From: JACCTU01 sp963809175
GTDB taxonomy: Bacteria > Actinomycetota > Thermoleophilia > Gaiellales > Gaiellaceae
NCBI GenBank assembly: GCA_963809175.1
Contig: CAWEIK010000001.1
Span: 248,001-312,000 of the forward strand
Length of the DNA: 64,000 nucleotides
Direction: 5' to 3'
Shown here piece after piece: positions 34,530-42,289 of this stretch (positions are counted from its first letter, which is position 1; each line of letters begins with the position of its first letter). The notes beneath the pieces are model-generated. The model searched no databases and was not told the origin of the DNA. It worked only from the letters and a program-made list of their open reading frames with translations. The translations under genes and the position numbers were made by a program.

Positions 34530-35947
34530 GAGCGTTCTGGCCCTCGGGCGGCCTCTGGCGACATCCAGACTTCCTGAAGCTGTGGTCGGCCGAGACGATC
34601 AGCCAGTTCGGCACGCAGGTGTCCGGGCTCGCGTTGCCGTTCGTCGCGATCGTGGTCCTCGACGCGAGCGCGTTCGCGGTCGCTGCGCTCGGGACCGTCG
34701 AGTTCCTGCCGTTCCTGCTCTTCACGCTGCCCGCCGGCGTGTGGGTCGACCGTCTGCGCCGTCGCGCGATTCTGATCGTTGCCGACTACGGGCGAGCGGT
34801 GCTCCTCTTGTCGGTCCCGATCGCGTACGCGTTCGACGCGTTGACGCTCCCGCAGCTCTTCGTCGTCGGGTTCCTGGTCGGAACCTTCACCGTCTTCTTC
34901 GACGTCGCCTACCAGTCGTATCTCCCGTCCCTCGTCGAACGCGAGCAGATCATCGACGGCAACTCGAAGCTCGAGGTCAGCCGCACGATCGCGCAGATCT
35001 CCGGCCCGGGTGTGGCCGGCGGGCTCATCGGCGCGATCACGGCGCCGTACGCAGTCCTCGTCGACGCGATCAGCTTCTTCGCGTCCGGCGCGTTCCTGAC
35101 CGGAATCCGCAAGCAGGAAGAGAAGCCCGCCGTCCCGGAGGGCGCCAAGCCGCGGATGCGCACCGAGCTCTGGGAGGGGCTGCAGTACGTCGTCCGGCAC
35201 CCGCTGCTGCGACCACAGGCGATCTGCACGGGTACCTCGAACTTTTTTTCGAACGTGATGTTCTCGGTCTTCCTCGTCTACGCGGTCCGCACGCTCGACC
35301 TCTCGGCTGCGGAGATCGGGATCATCTTCACGATCGGGAGTCTCGGCGGTCTGTTCGGGGCGCTGACGTCGCAGCGGCTGTCGAAGCGCTTCGGCGTGGG
35401 GCGCACCACGATCGCGATGACGTTCATCTTCGGCACCGCCGGCTTCCTCGTGCCGCTGGCGTCGCAGGACTTCCCATACCCGTACCTGATCGCAGGGTTA
35501 CTGATCTCCTCGTTCGCGATCGTCGTCTACAACATCACGCAGATCAGCCTCCGCCAGGCGATCGCGCCCCGGCGGATTCAGGGCCGCATGAACTCGGTCA
35601 TGCGCTTCCTCGTGTGGGGGACGATTCCGCTCGGATCGCTGACGGGCGGAGTGCTGGCCTCGACGATCGGGCTGCGGCCGACCCTGTTCGTCGGCGCCGC
35701 CGGAGGACTCCTCTCAACGCTTCCGATCCTCCTCTCACGCGCGCAGCGCACGCTCGTCGAGTTCCCGGAGTCGGAGGAGCCCGAGCTCGGTCTTGGCGCG
35801 GAGACATGGTGGTCGTGCCGGTCGTGCCAGGCACGGAGCCGTAGCTCAGCAGATGACGACGGCCGTCCGGACGTTGTTGAGCTCGTTGGACTCCGTGACC
35901 TGGTTGAGCGAATCGGCGGTCGCCGTGTAGGTGCCCTCGCCGCATGA
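34526..35947 (+). CDS. MFS transporter
   Basis: The protein has about 12 hydrophobic segments. It starts GGLWRHPDFLKLWSAETISQFGTQVSGLALPFVAI, typical of MFS exporters of the enterobactin/multidrug type, and has PAGVWVDRLRRRAILI in the cytoplasmic loop after helix 2. In the reading frame as given it is fused to an ArsR-type domain; see the preceding entry. The last 45 residues (from about ETWWSCRSC) are polar and overlap the convergent secreted-protein gene by 102 bases, so they may be an out-of-family tail. The substrate is unknown. Confidence 0.85.
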   Translation: MRAFWPSGGLWRHPDFLKLWSAETISQFGTQVSGLALPFVAIVVLDASAFAVAALGTVEFLPFLLFTLPAGVWVDRLRRRAILIVADYGRAVLLLSVPIAYAFDALTLPQLFVVGFLVGTFTVFFDVAYQSYLPSLVEREQIIDGNSKLEVSRTIAQISGPGVAGGLIGAITAPYAVLVDAISFFASGAFLTGIRKQEEKPAVPEGAKPRMRTELWEGLQYVVRHPLLRPQAICTGTSNFFSNVMFSVFLVYAVRTLDLSAAEIGIIFTIGSLGGLFGALTSQRLSKRFGVGRTTIAMTFIFGTAGFLVPLASQDFPYPYLIAGLLISSFAIVVYNITQISLRQAIAPRRIQGRMNSVMRFLVWGTIPLGSLTGGVLASTIGLRPTLFVGAAGGLLSTLPILLSRAQRTLVEFPESEEPELGLGAETWWSCRSCQARSRSSADDDGRPDVVELVGLRDLVERIGGRRVGALAA

Positions 35948-38218
35948 CCCCGACGCAAAGGTGCGCGTCGCCTCTGCGCCGGCCGCGAGCCCGGTGAAGA
36001 GGATCGGCGGAAAGCCGAGCACGGTGACCCTGAACGCCCCGGCCGCGCCCGTCCCCTGGTTTTTCACCGTGAACATCCTCCCGTCGAGGTAGGTGAGGAC
36101 GAGATCGGGTTGGCCGGGCGGGGCCGGTGGCACGGGCGGCTTCGGCGGCTCGACGGGTGGCACGGGCGGCACCGGTGGTACCGGCGGGGCGGGCGGCGCG
36201 GGCGGCGGATCGGTGGACAGGGTGTCGATCCGGTAGTGGATCTCCGCCTTGTCGCTGTCGAACGAGAGCGGGCCTGCGTCGAGTTGCCCACCGACCGTGG
36301 TCTGGTCGTAGATCGTCCCGAGCTGGTAGAGAACGCCGACGTTCTTCCGTCGGAAGTAGGGATTGATGTCGGCGTGGTCGTCGCCGCCGTACAGGAAGCT
36401 GTCCGCCTCCCAGAGGGCCAGCCAGACCGGGATGACGGACGAAAGCGCCTCGCCGGGTGCGGCGAAGTCCGGTGACCGCCACGTCCTGGCATCGCCGCGG
36501 AGCCAGGTCTCGACGGCGCTGTTGCGGTAGAGCACCCGACCGCTCGCGTAGAGCGTGACGCCGCCGAGCTTCCAGGCGCCGGAGCTCCCGTCCTTCGACT
36601 TCTCGAGCTGGAGGTAGCGGATGTCCCGGAGGAAGTAGCCGGCCGGGCTCTGGTCGAAGGGCGTGCTCGTGTCGACGGCCAGGCTGTAGGTCCTGTTCGA
36701 GTCCCGCTCGAAGTCGTCGATGCCGGTCTTGTCGAGCTTGAAGCGAAGCGTGTCGCTGACCCGCAGGTAGACGGTGTCGTCGGTGCCCGCGCCGTTGACG
36801 TTCGACGTCCGCACCTCGACTCGAAGCGACGTCAACGCCTGGGGTCGGCTGTCGCCGGCCGTCACGGCCTTGAGGAAGGTGAAGGGAGCGTTCGGCCGCT
36901 TGAACGAGAACGAGTCGTACCCGTGGATGAACCCCGACAGGAACTGCTGCCCGCCGACGAGCGCCTCGGCGTAGAAGTCGGCGTCGTCGGGACCGATGTC
37001 GCCGGCACCGCGTCCCTTCATCTGCAGGACCCGGACCCTGACGAAGCGCGTCGACTGCTGCATCGATCGACTGGACGGAACGTCGTAGGTCTGGATCGAG
37101 GGCGGGATCACCCGCAGCGTCTTGACGACGCTCTCGAAGAGGTTCCGGTACTGCGTTCGCCTGCTGAACAGCGGATACGCGAAGTACGCCCTGGTCGAGA
37201 AGAGCGCGTCGTCGAGACTGCCGCCCGGCCCCGGATCTGCTGCGCCGAAGGGCTCGCCCTGCCCTTGCCAGTGGCCGGTCCAGTACGAGACACCGAGGGC
37301 GCCCTTGCGCAGGTCGTGCCGCAGCTCCGTTCGGGCAGTGTTGTTCGGCGGCGTGTAGCTCCGGACGAGGTTCCAGAACGCCGCGTCCCCCACTCCCCTC
37401 TGCACCGCCTGGACCCACTGCCGCGTCGCGAAGTACGAGGCCTGGTACGCCTCGAGGAACCGCGGGCGTCCCGGCCAGTCCTTGTTCATCTTCGTCCCCA
37501 GGTGCTTGTTGCTGTCGGAGCGCCAACTCCCGTGGCCACGGTTGAACAGACGGTCGGTGTAGTCGACTGCTCCGCTCGGAACTCCGTTCGTGTACACGCG
37601 CGACCGCGCCGGGTCGCGGTCGGCAGCCGGAAGGTCGAACCAGGTCGGCGCGCTGCCTCGACCTGTAGCGGCCCAGCCCGGGCCGTCGTAGCCGGGGAGC
37701 TCGCCGTAGCGCGGCTCCACCCAGTTCGTGTGGGCGTAGAAGTCCTGAACCTGGTGCAGGCTCGCCCCGAGGGCCGTCAAGCACTGCAGAGGATTGCCGG
37801 GCCTTGCGCTCCTGCACGTCCGGATCGTCATGTCGAGCAGGCGGTTCCACTCGCGTCCCAGATCCTGGGCTCGCCGGTAGCCCATGCCCCCGCCCTTCGA
37901 GTCGAAGTGCATCGACGCTGCTGCGTCGACCACGTCGTCGGCCCAGTTCTCGATCTCGCCGAGGAACCAGTTCGTCCCGATCAGCGTCTTCCACCACGAC
38001 GAGTGGCCACTCGCAGGGACGTCCTTGGAGTTGACGTAGAGATCGACGAACCAGTTGTTGACCTGCGCGACGCGCGTGGCGTCGACGCCGAACCCTTCCG
38101 CGGTCAGCGCGTCGCCGGTGAGGTCGAAGTGCGGCGACGTGTCGAACGCCGCGGCGGGCTGGGAGAACAGTGCGAGCGCGACGACTGCCACCGCGCCCGA
38201 GACGGCTTTCCGGCGCAT
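35846..38218 (-). CDS. Secreted phospholipase-C/HET-C-like protein with PLAT-like and CARDB-like domains
   Basis: The 790-residue protein has a signal peptide (VSGAVAVVALALFSQPAAAFD). The N-terminal domain (about residues 25-330) has the zinc phospholipase/HET-C pattern of spaced His and Asp: HFDLTGDALTAEG, HSSWWKTLIG and GASLHQVQDFYAHTNWVEP. A PLAT/LH2-like beta-sandwich follows (SLRVEVRTSNVNGAGTDDTVYLRVSD). Then come a Pro-rich linker of PPVPP repeats and a C-terminal CARDB-like domain (PDLVLTYLDGRMFTVKNQGTG). This suggests a secreted lipid-active enzyme that binds membranes. ATG 38218 is chosen for the signal peptide; the frame runs much further up without support. Confidence 0.75.
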   Translation of the reverse strand: MRRKAVSGAVAVVALALFSQPAAAFDTSPHFDLTGDALTAEGFGVDATRVAQVNNWFVDLYVNSKDVPASGHSSWWKTLIGTNWFLGEIENWADDVVDAAASMHFDSKGGGMGYRRAQDLGREWNRLLDMTIRTCRSARPGNPLQCLTALGASLHQVQDFYAHTNWVEPRYGELPGYDGPGWAATGRGSAPTWFDLPAADRDPARSRVYTNGVPSGAVDYTDRLFNRGHGSWRSDSNKHLGTKMNKDWPGRPRFLEAYQASYFATRQWVQAVQRGVGDAAFWNLVRSYTPPNNTARTELRHDLRKGALGVSYWTGHWQGQGEPFGAADPGPGGSLDDALFSTRAYFAYPLFSRRTQYRNLFESVVKTLRVIPPSIQTYDVPSSRSMQQSTRFVRVRVLQMKGRGAGDIGPDDADFYAEALVGGQQFLSGFIHGYDSFSFKRPNAPFTFLKAVTAGDSRPQALTSLRVEVRTSNVNGAGTDDTVYLRVSDTLRFKLDKTGIDDFERDSNRTYSLAVDTSTPFDQSPAGYFLRDIRYLQLEKSKDGSSGAWKLGGVTLYASGRVLYRNSAVETWLRGDARTWRSPDFAAPGEALSSVIPVWLALWEADSFLYGGDDHADINPYFRRKNVGVLYQLGTIYDQTTVGGQLDAGPLSFDSDKAEIHYRIDTLSTDPPPAPPAPPVPPVPPVPPVEPPKPPVPPAPPGQPDLVLTYLDGRMFTVKNQGTGAAGAFRVTVLGFPPILFTGLAAGAEATRTFASGSCGEGTYTATADSLNQVTESNELNNVRTAVVIC

Positions 38219-38268
38219 GCCTACCTGACGGCCGCGGTGGCCCGCGTCTTCCGTCCTAGGATGGAGCG

Positions 38269-39096
38269 GTGCCCGAGTTGCCGGAGATGGAGGCGTGGCG
38301 GCGCCAGCTCGACGACCCCGTCTCCGCGTTCCCGATCGAGAAGGCCGGGCCGGCGCACGTCGCGACGCTGAAGACGTTCGACCCGCCGCTCGCGACGCTC
38401 GAGGGTCGCCGCCTGGCGGGTGCCGAGCGCCGTGCGAAGCGGCTGCTCTTCCCCACCGAGGACGGCGAGCTCGTCGTGCTCGTGCACCTGATGACGGCCG
38501 GGCGGCTTCGCTACCTCCTCGCCGGCGAGAAAGGGCCGAAGGTGCCCGCGTTCCAGCTCGTCTTCGAGGGCGGCGCTCGACTCGTCCTGACGGAGGCCGG
38601 GTCGAAGAAGCGCGCCGGCGTGTGGCTGCTGACGCCCGAGCAGGCCGAGGCCGAGCTCGCGCACCTCGGCCCGGAAGCACTCGGGCTCGGCGCCGACCGG
38701 CTGGCGGAGATCTGCGCCGCCGAGTCGCGACGGCTGCACTCGCTGCTGCGCGACCAGAAGCTGATCGCCGGCATCGGCCGCGCGTGGGCGAACGAGATCC
38801 TCCACGAGGCGAGGCTCTCGCCGTACGCGCTCGCTCCCGACCTCTCACGCGAGGAGATCGAGCGCCTGGCGACGGCGATCGACACCGAGCTCGCGCGTGG
38901 GCTCGTCCTTCGGGAAGCGGGCGCGAAGGACGACAAGACCTATCGCGTGCACAAGAAGCTCGGCCAGCCGTGCGACGTGTGCGCGACGCCGATCGCGCAG
39001 GTCGACTTCGAAGAGCACACGATCTTCTACTGCCCGCAGTGCCAGACGGGCGGGCGCGTGCTCAAGGACCGCCGGTTGTCGCGTCTCCTCCGCTAG
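38269..39096 (+). CDS. Fpg/Nei-family DNA glycosylase
   Basis: The 275-residue protein starts with PELPEMEAWRRQL (catalytic Pro/Glu region). It has a middle H2TH domain (LHSLLRDQKLIAGIGRAWANEILHEARLSP) and a C-terminal zinc finger with CDVC and CPQC knuckles followed by GGRVLKDRRLSRLLR. The family removes oxidised bases and nicks the DNA backbone. The N-terminal motif PELPEME differs from the usual PELPEVE only slightly. GTG 38269 gives the required terminal Pro after Met. It is divergent from the secreted phospholipase-like gene, with a 50-base gap. Confidence 0.92.
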   Translation: MPELPEMEAWRRQLDDPVSAFPIEKAGPAHVATLKTFDPPLATLEGRRLAGAERRAKRLLFPTEDGELVVLVHLMTAGRLRYLLAGEKGPKVPAFQLVFEGGARLVLTEAGSKKRAGVWLLTPEQAEAELAHLGPEALGLGADRLAEICAAESRRLHSLLRDQKLIAGIGRAWANEILHEARLSPYALAPDLSREEIERLATAIDTELARGLVLREAGAKDDKTYRVHKKLGQPCDVCATPIAQVDFEEHTIFYCPQCQTGGRVLKDRRLSRLLR

Positions 39097-39156
39097 TTGT
39101 TTGCACAAGTCGCGAATCCGCTCACGCGGATCCACGACGCGCGAAGACCCCTAAAG

Positions 39157-39175
39157 GCGGCCGCTTCGCGGCCGC
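39157..39175. terminator. Hairpin between convergent genes
   Basis: GCGGCCGC (39157-39164) and GCGGCCGC (39168-39175) pair around TTC. The hairpin sits between the glycosylase stop (39096) and the stop of the minus-strand small gene (39194), so it can serve both directions. The rest of the 97-base gap shows nothing else. Confidence 0.6.
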
Positions 39176-39193
39176 TGTCGCAGCGATTTCACA

Positions 39194-39418
39194 TCACACG
39201 TCCCCGGCGCGCTCTTCTGCTTCCCACGCGTCGACGAGCGCGAGGACGTGCTGCCGCTGCGCATCGGAGAAGTCGCCCACCTGCTCGACGAGCCGGCGCG
39301 CCTCGGCGGGGTCGTCGTTCTGCACGGCGGCCTCGAGGTGCTCGCGGAGCGCAACGGGCTGACGGAGCTGGCGCCGGAGCCAGCGAAGCAGGCTGACGCG
39401 AGACGCCGAGACCGTCAC
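39194..39418 (-). CDS. Small helical protein of unknown function
   Basis: This 74-residue product is not recognised. It starts TVSASRVSLLRWLRRQLRQ and continues as an amphipathic, mostly helical chain (VALREHLEAAVQNDDPAEARRLVEQVGDF). Its start overlaps the stop of the kinase-like gene (stop-start overlap at 39415-39418), which is the main reason to call it real. It may be a small partner of that protein. No membrane segment or motif is seen. Confidence 0.5.
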   Translation of the reverse strand: MTVSASRVSLLRWLRRQLRQPVALREHLEAAVQNDDPAEARRLVEQVGDFSDAQRQHVLALVDAWEAEERAGDV

Positions 39419-39996
39419 TCGGCGGGGAGGCGAACGAGCAGACGGCCGCCTTCGAGCTCGACGGTCCCGCCGATCGCAGTCACGACGCGCAGCGCGATCA
39501 GCGCTCCGAGGTCGCGCGCCTCCTGGCCGAGCAGGATCGGCGCTGCGGCTTCGGTGACCGGCGCGATCGCGATCTCCGGCCCCGCGACTGCGACCTCGAG
39601 CTCCTGCAGACCGCCGTGTCGCACGGCGCAGCGCGCCAGCAGCCTGAGCGCCGTCTCGGCAGCGTCACGGTCGACGCGAACCGGCGCTCCGCTGCCCTCT
39701 GCACGTGCTCCCTCGACGGCGCCGGCCGCGCTCTCCGCGAGCTCGAGCGAGTCGACCTCCTGGACGTTCGGCTCCCAGCGTCCGCTCTCGATCCGCGCGG
39801 CGAGGGCGACTTCCTCGAGCAACTCGGCGAGCTGGTCGCTCGCCGCGACCATCATCTGCACGTACTTGTCGGCGGGGTCGCCGAGCGGCGTGCGTTGGAG
39901 CGTGCGGGCGAAGCCCGACACGGTTGCGAGCGGCGTGCGCAGGTCGTGGACGGCGAGCGAGACCAGCCGCGCGAACGTATCCTCAGTCGGAGCCAT
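39415..39996 (-). CDS. Histidine-kinase-like protein with HisKA but degenerate ATPase domain
   Basis: The 193-residue protein begins with a clear HisKA helix pair, including the H box LVSLAVHDLRTPLATVSGFARTL (phospho-acceptor His at about 18). The following domain has the length of a reduced ATPase domain and a final strand pattern (GGTVELEGGRLLVRLP). No N box (NAIKYS type) or DxGxG/GxGL motif is present, and there is no sensor domain. It may be a pseudokinase or phosphotransfer protein of the Spo0B/ChpT type. ATG 39996 shares CATG with the divergent FolE2 start. Confidence 0.7.
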   Translation of the reverse strand: MAPTEDTFARLVSLAVHDLRTPLATVSGFARTLQRTPLGDPADKYVQMMVAASDQLAELLEEVALAARIESGRWEPNVQEVDSLELAESAAGAVEGARAEGSGAPVRVDRDAAETALRLLARCAVRHGGLQELEVAVAGPEIAIAPVTEAAAPILLGQEARDLGALIALRVVTAIGGTVELEGGRLLVRLPAE

Positions 39997-40975
39997 GGGC
40001 GGCAGTAAGAACCTTCTCACACCGGACCTGCAAGCCTCCTCGCCGGAGATTCGGATCGGCCTGTCCCGCGCGGGAGTGACGCGCGTCCAGAAGGCGATCC
40101 GACTGCGCTTCGGCGGCGTGGAGAAGCTGATCCCGGCCGAGATCGACTGCACGGTCGACCTCGATCCGGCGCAAAAGGGCGTCCACATGTCTCGCTTCCC
40201 CGAGCTCTTCGAGGAGGCGATCGACGAGGTCGTGATCGGCGAGTCGTTCCTCGTCGAGGAACTGGCGGAACACATCGCGCAGCACATCGTCGAGCGGCAG
40301 CGGGCGGGGCGCGCCGAGGTGCGCATCGTCACGCGGTACCCGCGGGAACGCCGGACCCCCGTGACCGGCCTCCCGACGCAGGAGCTGATCACGCTGATCG
40401 GGATCGCGGCGGCGACGGAGCGCGGCACGCGCCGGGTCGTCGGGGTCGAGGCGCCGGGGATCAACGCCTGCCCTTGCGCACAGGGGCTCGTCCGCGGACG
40501 CGCGTCGGAGCGACTCTCGGAGGCCGGCTTCGACGACGGCGACGTCGAGCGGATCCTCGAGCTCGTGCCGCTCGCGACGCACAACCAGCGCGGTCTCGGG
40601 ACGCTCTACGTCGGGACGCAGACGACCGTGAACGCGGAGCAGCTCGCCGACGTCGTGGAGGGATCGATGAGCGCGCCGGTGTACGCGCTGTTGAAGCGCC
40701 CGGACGAGCTGTTCGTCGTCGAGCACGCGCACCTGCAGCCGCGCTTCGTCGAGGACTCCGTCCGCTTCTCGCTCGCCGGCGCACTCGAGCGCTACCCCGC
40801 GCTCGACGACGGCGACTTCCTGCTCGCGCGCCAGGTCAACTTCGAGACGATCCACGACCACGACGTCCTCGCGGAGCGGTACGGCACCGTCGGGGAGCTG
40901 CGTGCCGAGCTGGACTCGGGCGAGCCCGCTCCGCGGCACACCGAGCTGCGCGACTGGCTCGCGGCGACCAAGTAA
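39995..40975 (+). CDS. folE2: GTP cyclohydrolase FolE2 (type IB)
   Basis: The 326-residue protein matches the COG1469 FolE2 family: EIRIGLSRAGVTRVQKAIRL, DLDPAQKGVHMSRFPELFEEAID, the metal Cys region INACPCAQGLVRGRA, LATHNQRGLGTLYVG, and TIHDHDVLAE near the end. It converts GTP to dihydroneopterin triphosphate, the first step of folate synthesis, and can use metals other than zinc. The start is inferred. ATG 39995 overlaps the divergent kinase-like ATG, and the region before it lies in that gene. The TAA stop is embedded in a 21-nt palindrome at 40969. Confidence 0.93.
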   Translation: MGGSKNLLTPDLQASSPEIRIGLSRAGVTRVQKAIRLRFGGVEKLIPAEIDCTVDLDPAQKGVHMSRFPELFEEAIDEVVIGESFLVEELAEHIAQHIVERQRAGRAEVRIVTRYPRERRTPVTGLPTQELITLIGIAAATERGTRRVVGVEAPGINACPCAQGLVRGRASERLSEAGFDDGDVERILELVPLATHNQRGLGTLYVGTQTTVNAEQLADVVEGSMSAPVYALLKRPDELFVVEHAHLQPRFVEDSVRFSLAGALERYPALDDGDFLLARQVNFETIHDHDVLAERYGTVGELRAELDSGEPAPRHTELRDWLAATK

Positions 40976-40989
40976 CAGTCTGTTACTAG
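40969..40989. repeat. 21-nt palindrome spanning two convergent stop codons
   Basis: CAAGTAACAG, T, CTGTTACTAG is an inverted repeat with a single mismatch in its arms. It contains the TAA of folE2 (40973-40975) and the minus-strand TAG of plsY (40986-40988). It matches the palindrome at 26684-26704 at 18 of 21 positions. Its low GC content argues against a classical terminator. Confidence 0.6.
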
Positions 40990-41588
40990 CGCTTGAACAT
41001 CGCCGCGAGCTGCACCTTCGGCTCGCGGTGCGCGAACAGTCGCTTGATGTTCTCGCGGTGCAGAAAGAGGATCGCCGCGGCAGCGAGGAAGGTCACGATC
41101 CGCACCGGCCACGACTCCGCGAGCGCGAAGGCGAACACCGGCAGCGAGAGCGCCGCCGCCATCGACGCCACCGACACGTAGCGCGCGACGACGAACGTCA
41201 CGAGCCAGACGATGAGCGCACCGAGCGCGACGAGCGGCGCGAGCCCGATCATCATCCCGCCCGTCGTCGCCACCGCCTTGCCTCCCTTCTCGAACTTCAG
41301 GAAGACGGGACGCGCGTGCCCGACGATCGCAGCGAAGCCCGCGAGCACCCCGGCGATGTCGTTCACGAGCAGCGACGCGACGAGCGCGGGCACGAGCCCC
41401 TTCGCGACGTCGACCAGGATCACCGGGACACCGAGCTTCCACCCCATCGCGCGCCAGACGTTCGTCGCGCCGATCGAGTGCGAGCCGATGCGACGAATGT
41501 CGATCCCGCGGAAGATCCGAACGAGCCAGTAGCCCGTCGGGATCGACCCGGCGAGGTAGCCGCCGAGCACGGCGGCGAGGTAGCTCAC
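40986..41588 (-). CDS. plsY: Glycerol-3-phosphate acyltransferase PlsY
   Basis: The 200-residue membrane protein is PlsY. It has the first motif GGYLAGSIPTGYWLVR, then GSHSIGATNVWRAMGW, and the third conserved stretch FLKFEKGGKAVATTGGMMIG. It transfers the acyl group from acyl-phosphate to glycerol-3-phosphate, the first step of phospholipid synthesis, in the inner membrane. GTG 41588 is chosen because it overlaps the stop of the upstream SOD gene (GTGA) and gives the family length. Confidence 0.93.
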   Translation of the reverse strand: MSYLAAVLGGYLAGSIPTGYWLVRIFRGIDIRRIGSHSIGATNVWRAMGWKLGVPVILVDVAKGLVPALVASLLVNDIAGVLAGFAAIVGHARPVFLKFEKGGKAVATTGGMMIGLAPLVALGALIVWLVTFVVARYVSVASMAAALSLPVFAFALAESWPVRIVTFLAAAAILFLHRENIKRLFAHREPKVQLAAMFKR

Positions 41589-42202
41589 TTCAGGGGGATC
41601 TGGTAGCTGGAGACCCAGTCGTTCACGGTCGTCCAGTCGAGATTGTCGAAGAACCTGTCGATGTACGTCGCCCGGTCGGTTCGGTAGTCGAGGAAGTACG
41701 CGTGCTCGTACACGTCGAGCGCGACGAGCGGCGTCGCGTTCCAGATCGGGTACGTGTTCTGTGCGTCGCCGATGTAGTTGAAGAGCCGAGCCTCGTCCCA
41801 GTCGTACGCGGTCCACGCCCAGCCGCGCGCCGCGAGTCCCGTCGCTTTCAGGTCGGCGCGCCACTCCTCGGCCGAGCCGAAGTCGCGCTCGATCAGCTGC
41901 CCGAACGCCCCATCAGGGTTGCCGCCGGCTCCACCGAGGTGCTCGAAGTAGAGCTCGTGGTTCTTGATCCCGCCGACCGCGAAGGTCAGCTCGACCTTGA
42001 GCACGCGGAGCCGGGAGTACACCTGGTTCGCCGCGCCGAGGTCGACTTCGCCGAGCTCGCGGAGGATCTCGTTCCGCTTGTTCACGTAGCCCTCGTACAG
42101 CTTGTAGTGCGCCTCGACGGACTCGCGCGAGATGCCGTCGAGCTCGAGGAGGCCGGGCTTCAGCTCGCGGGGGACGATCTCTTCGAAGGCGGGCGCAGGC
42201 AT
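41585..42202 (-). CDS. Divergent Fe/Mn superoxide dismutase family protein
   Basis: The 205-residue protein keeps the C-terminal SOD domain with LVALDVYEHAYFLDY (Asp and His metal ligands) and a middle His in IKNHELYFEHLGG. In the first helix the canonical HHxxHHxxYV reads AHYKLYEGYVNKRN, so the first metal ligand region is changed. Such proteins form a separate SOD branch whose activity is uncertain. It overlaps plsY (GTGA) and is divergent from the canonical SOD at 42290, sharing a gap with an iron-box-like site. Confidence 0.85.
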   Translation of the reverse strand: MPAPAFEEIVPRELKPGLLELDGISRESVEAHYKLYEGYVNKRNEILRELGEVDLGAANQVYSRLRVLKVELTFAVGGIKNHELYFEHLGGAGGNPDGAFGQLIERDFGSAEEWRADLKATGLAARGWAWTAYDWDEARLFNYIGDAQNTYPIWNATPLVALDVYEHAYFLDYRTDRATYIDRFFDNLDWTTVNDWVSSYQIPLK

Positions 42203-42243
42203 CGATCTCCTTCAGACGGGGGCGGGTGCGCGCGGCGGAGCAT

Positions 42244-42262
42244 AACGGTTAGCCTCACGAAA
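42244..42262. promoter_or_regulatory. Possible DtxR/IdeR-type iron box
   Basis: The 19-base stretch AACGGTTAGCCTCACGAAA between two divergent SOD genes matches the actinobacterial IdeR/DtxR consensus (TTAGGTTAGSCTAACCTAA) at 13 of 19 positions, including all of the central GGTTAGCCT. Iron control of SOD genes is known in other bacteria. The match is imperfect, so this is a candidate only. Confidence 0.35.
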
Positions 42263-42289
42263 AGACCCCGCGACGAGGGAGGCTGAGAC

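Noticed and set aside
35780..35844. Alternative C-terminus of the MFS protein ending VVVPVVPGTEP in another frame
   Set aside because: It would need a change of the opposite sign to all ten other breaks, and the given frame reaches a stop without conflict except overlap.
36110..36215. Short tandem GGTGGCACGGGCGGC-like repeats, considered as a CRISPR or minisatellite
   Set aside because: They encode the Pro-Pro-Val linker of the secreted protein, are in frame, and have no spacer structure.
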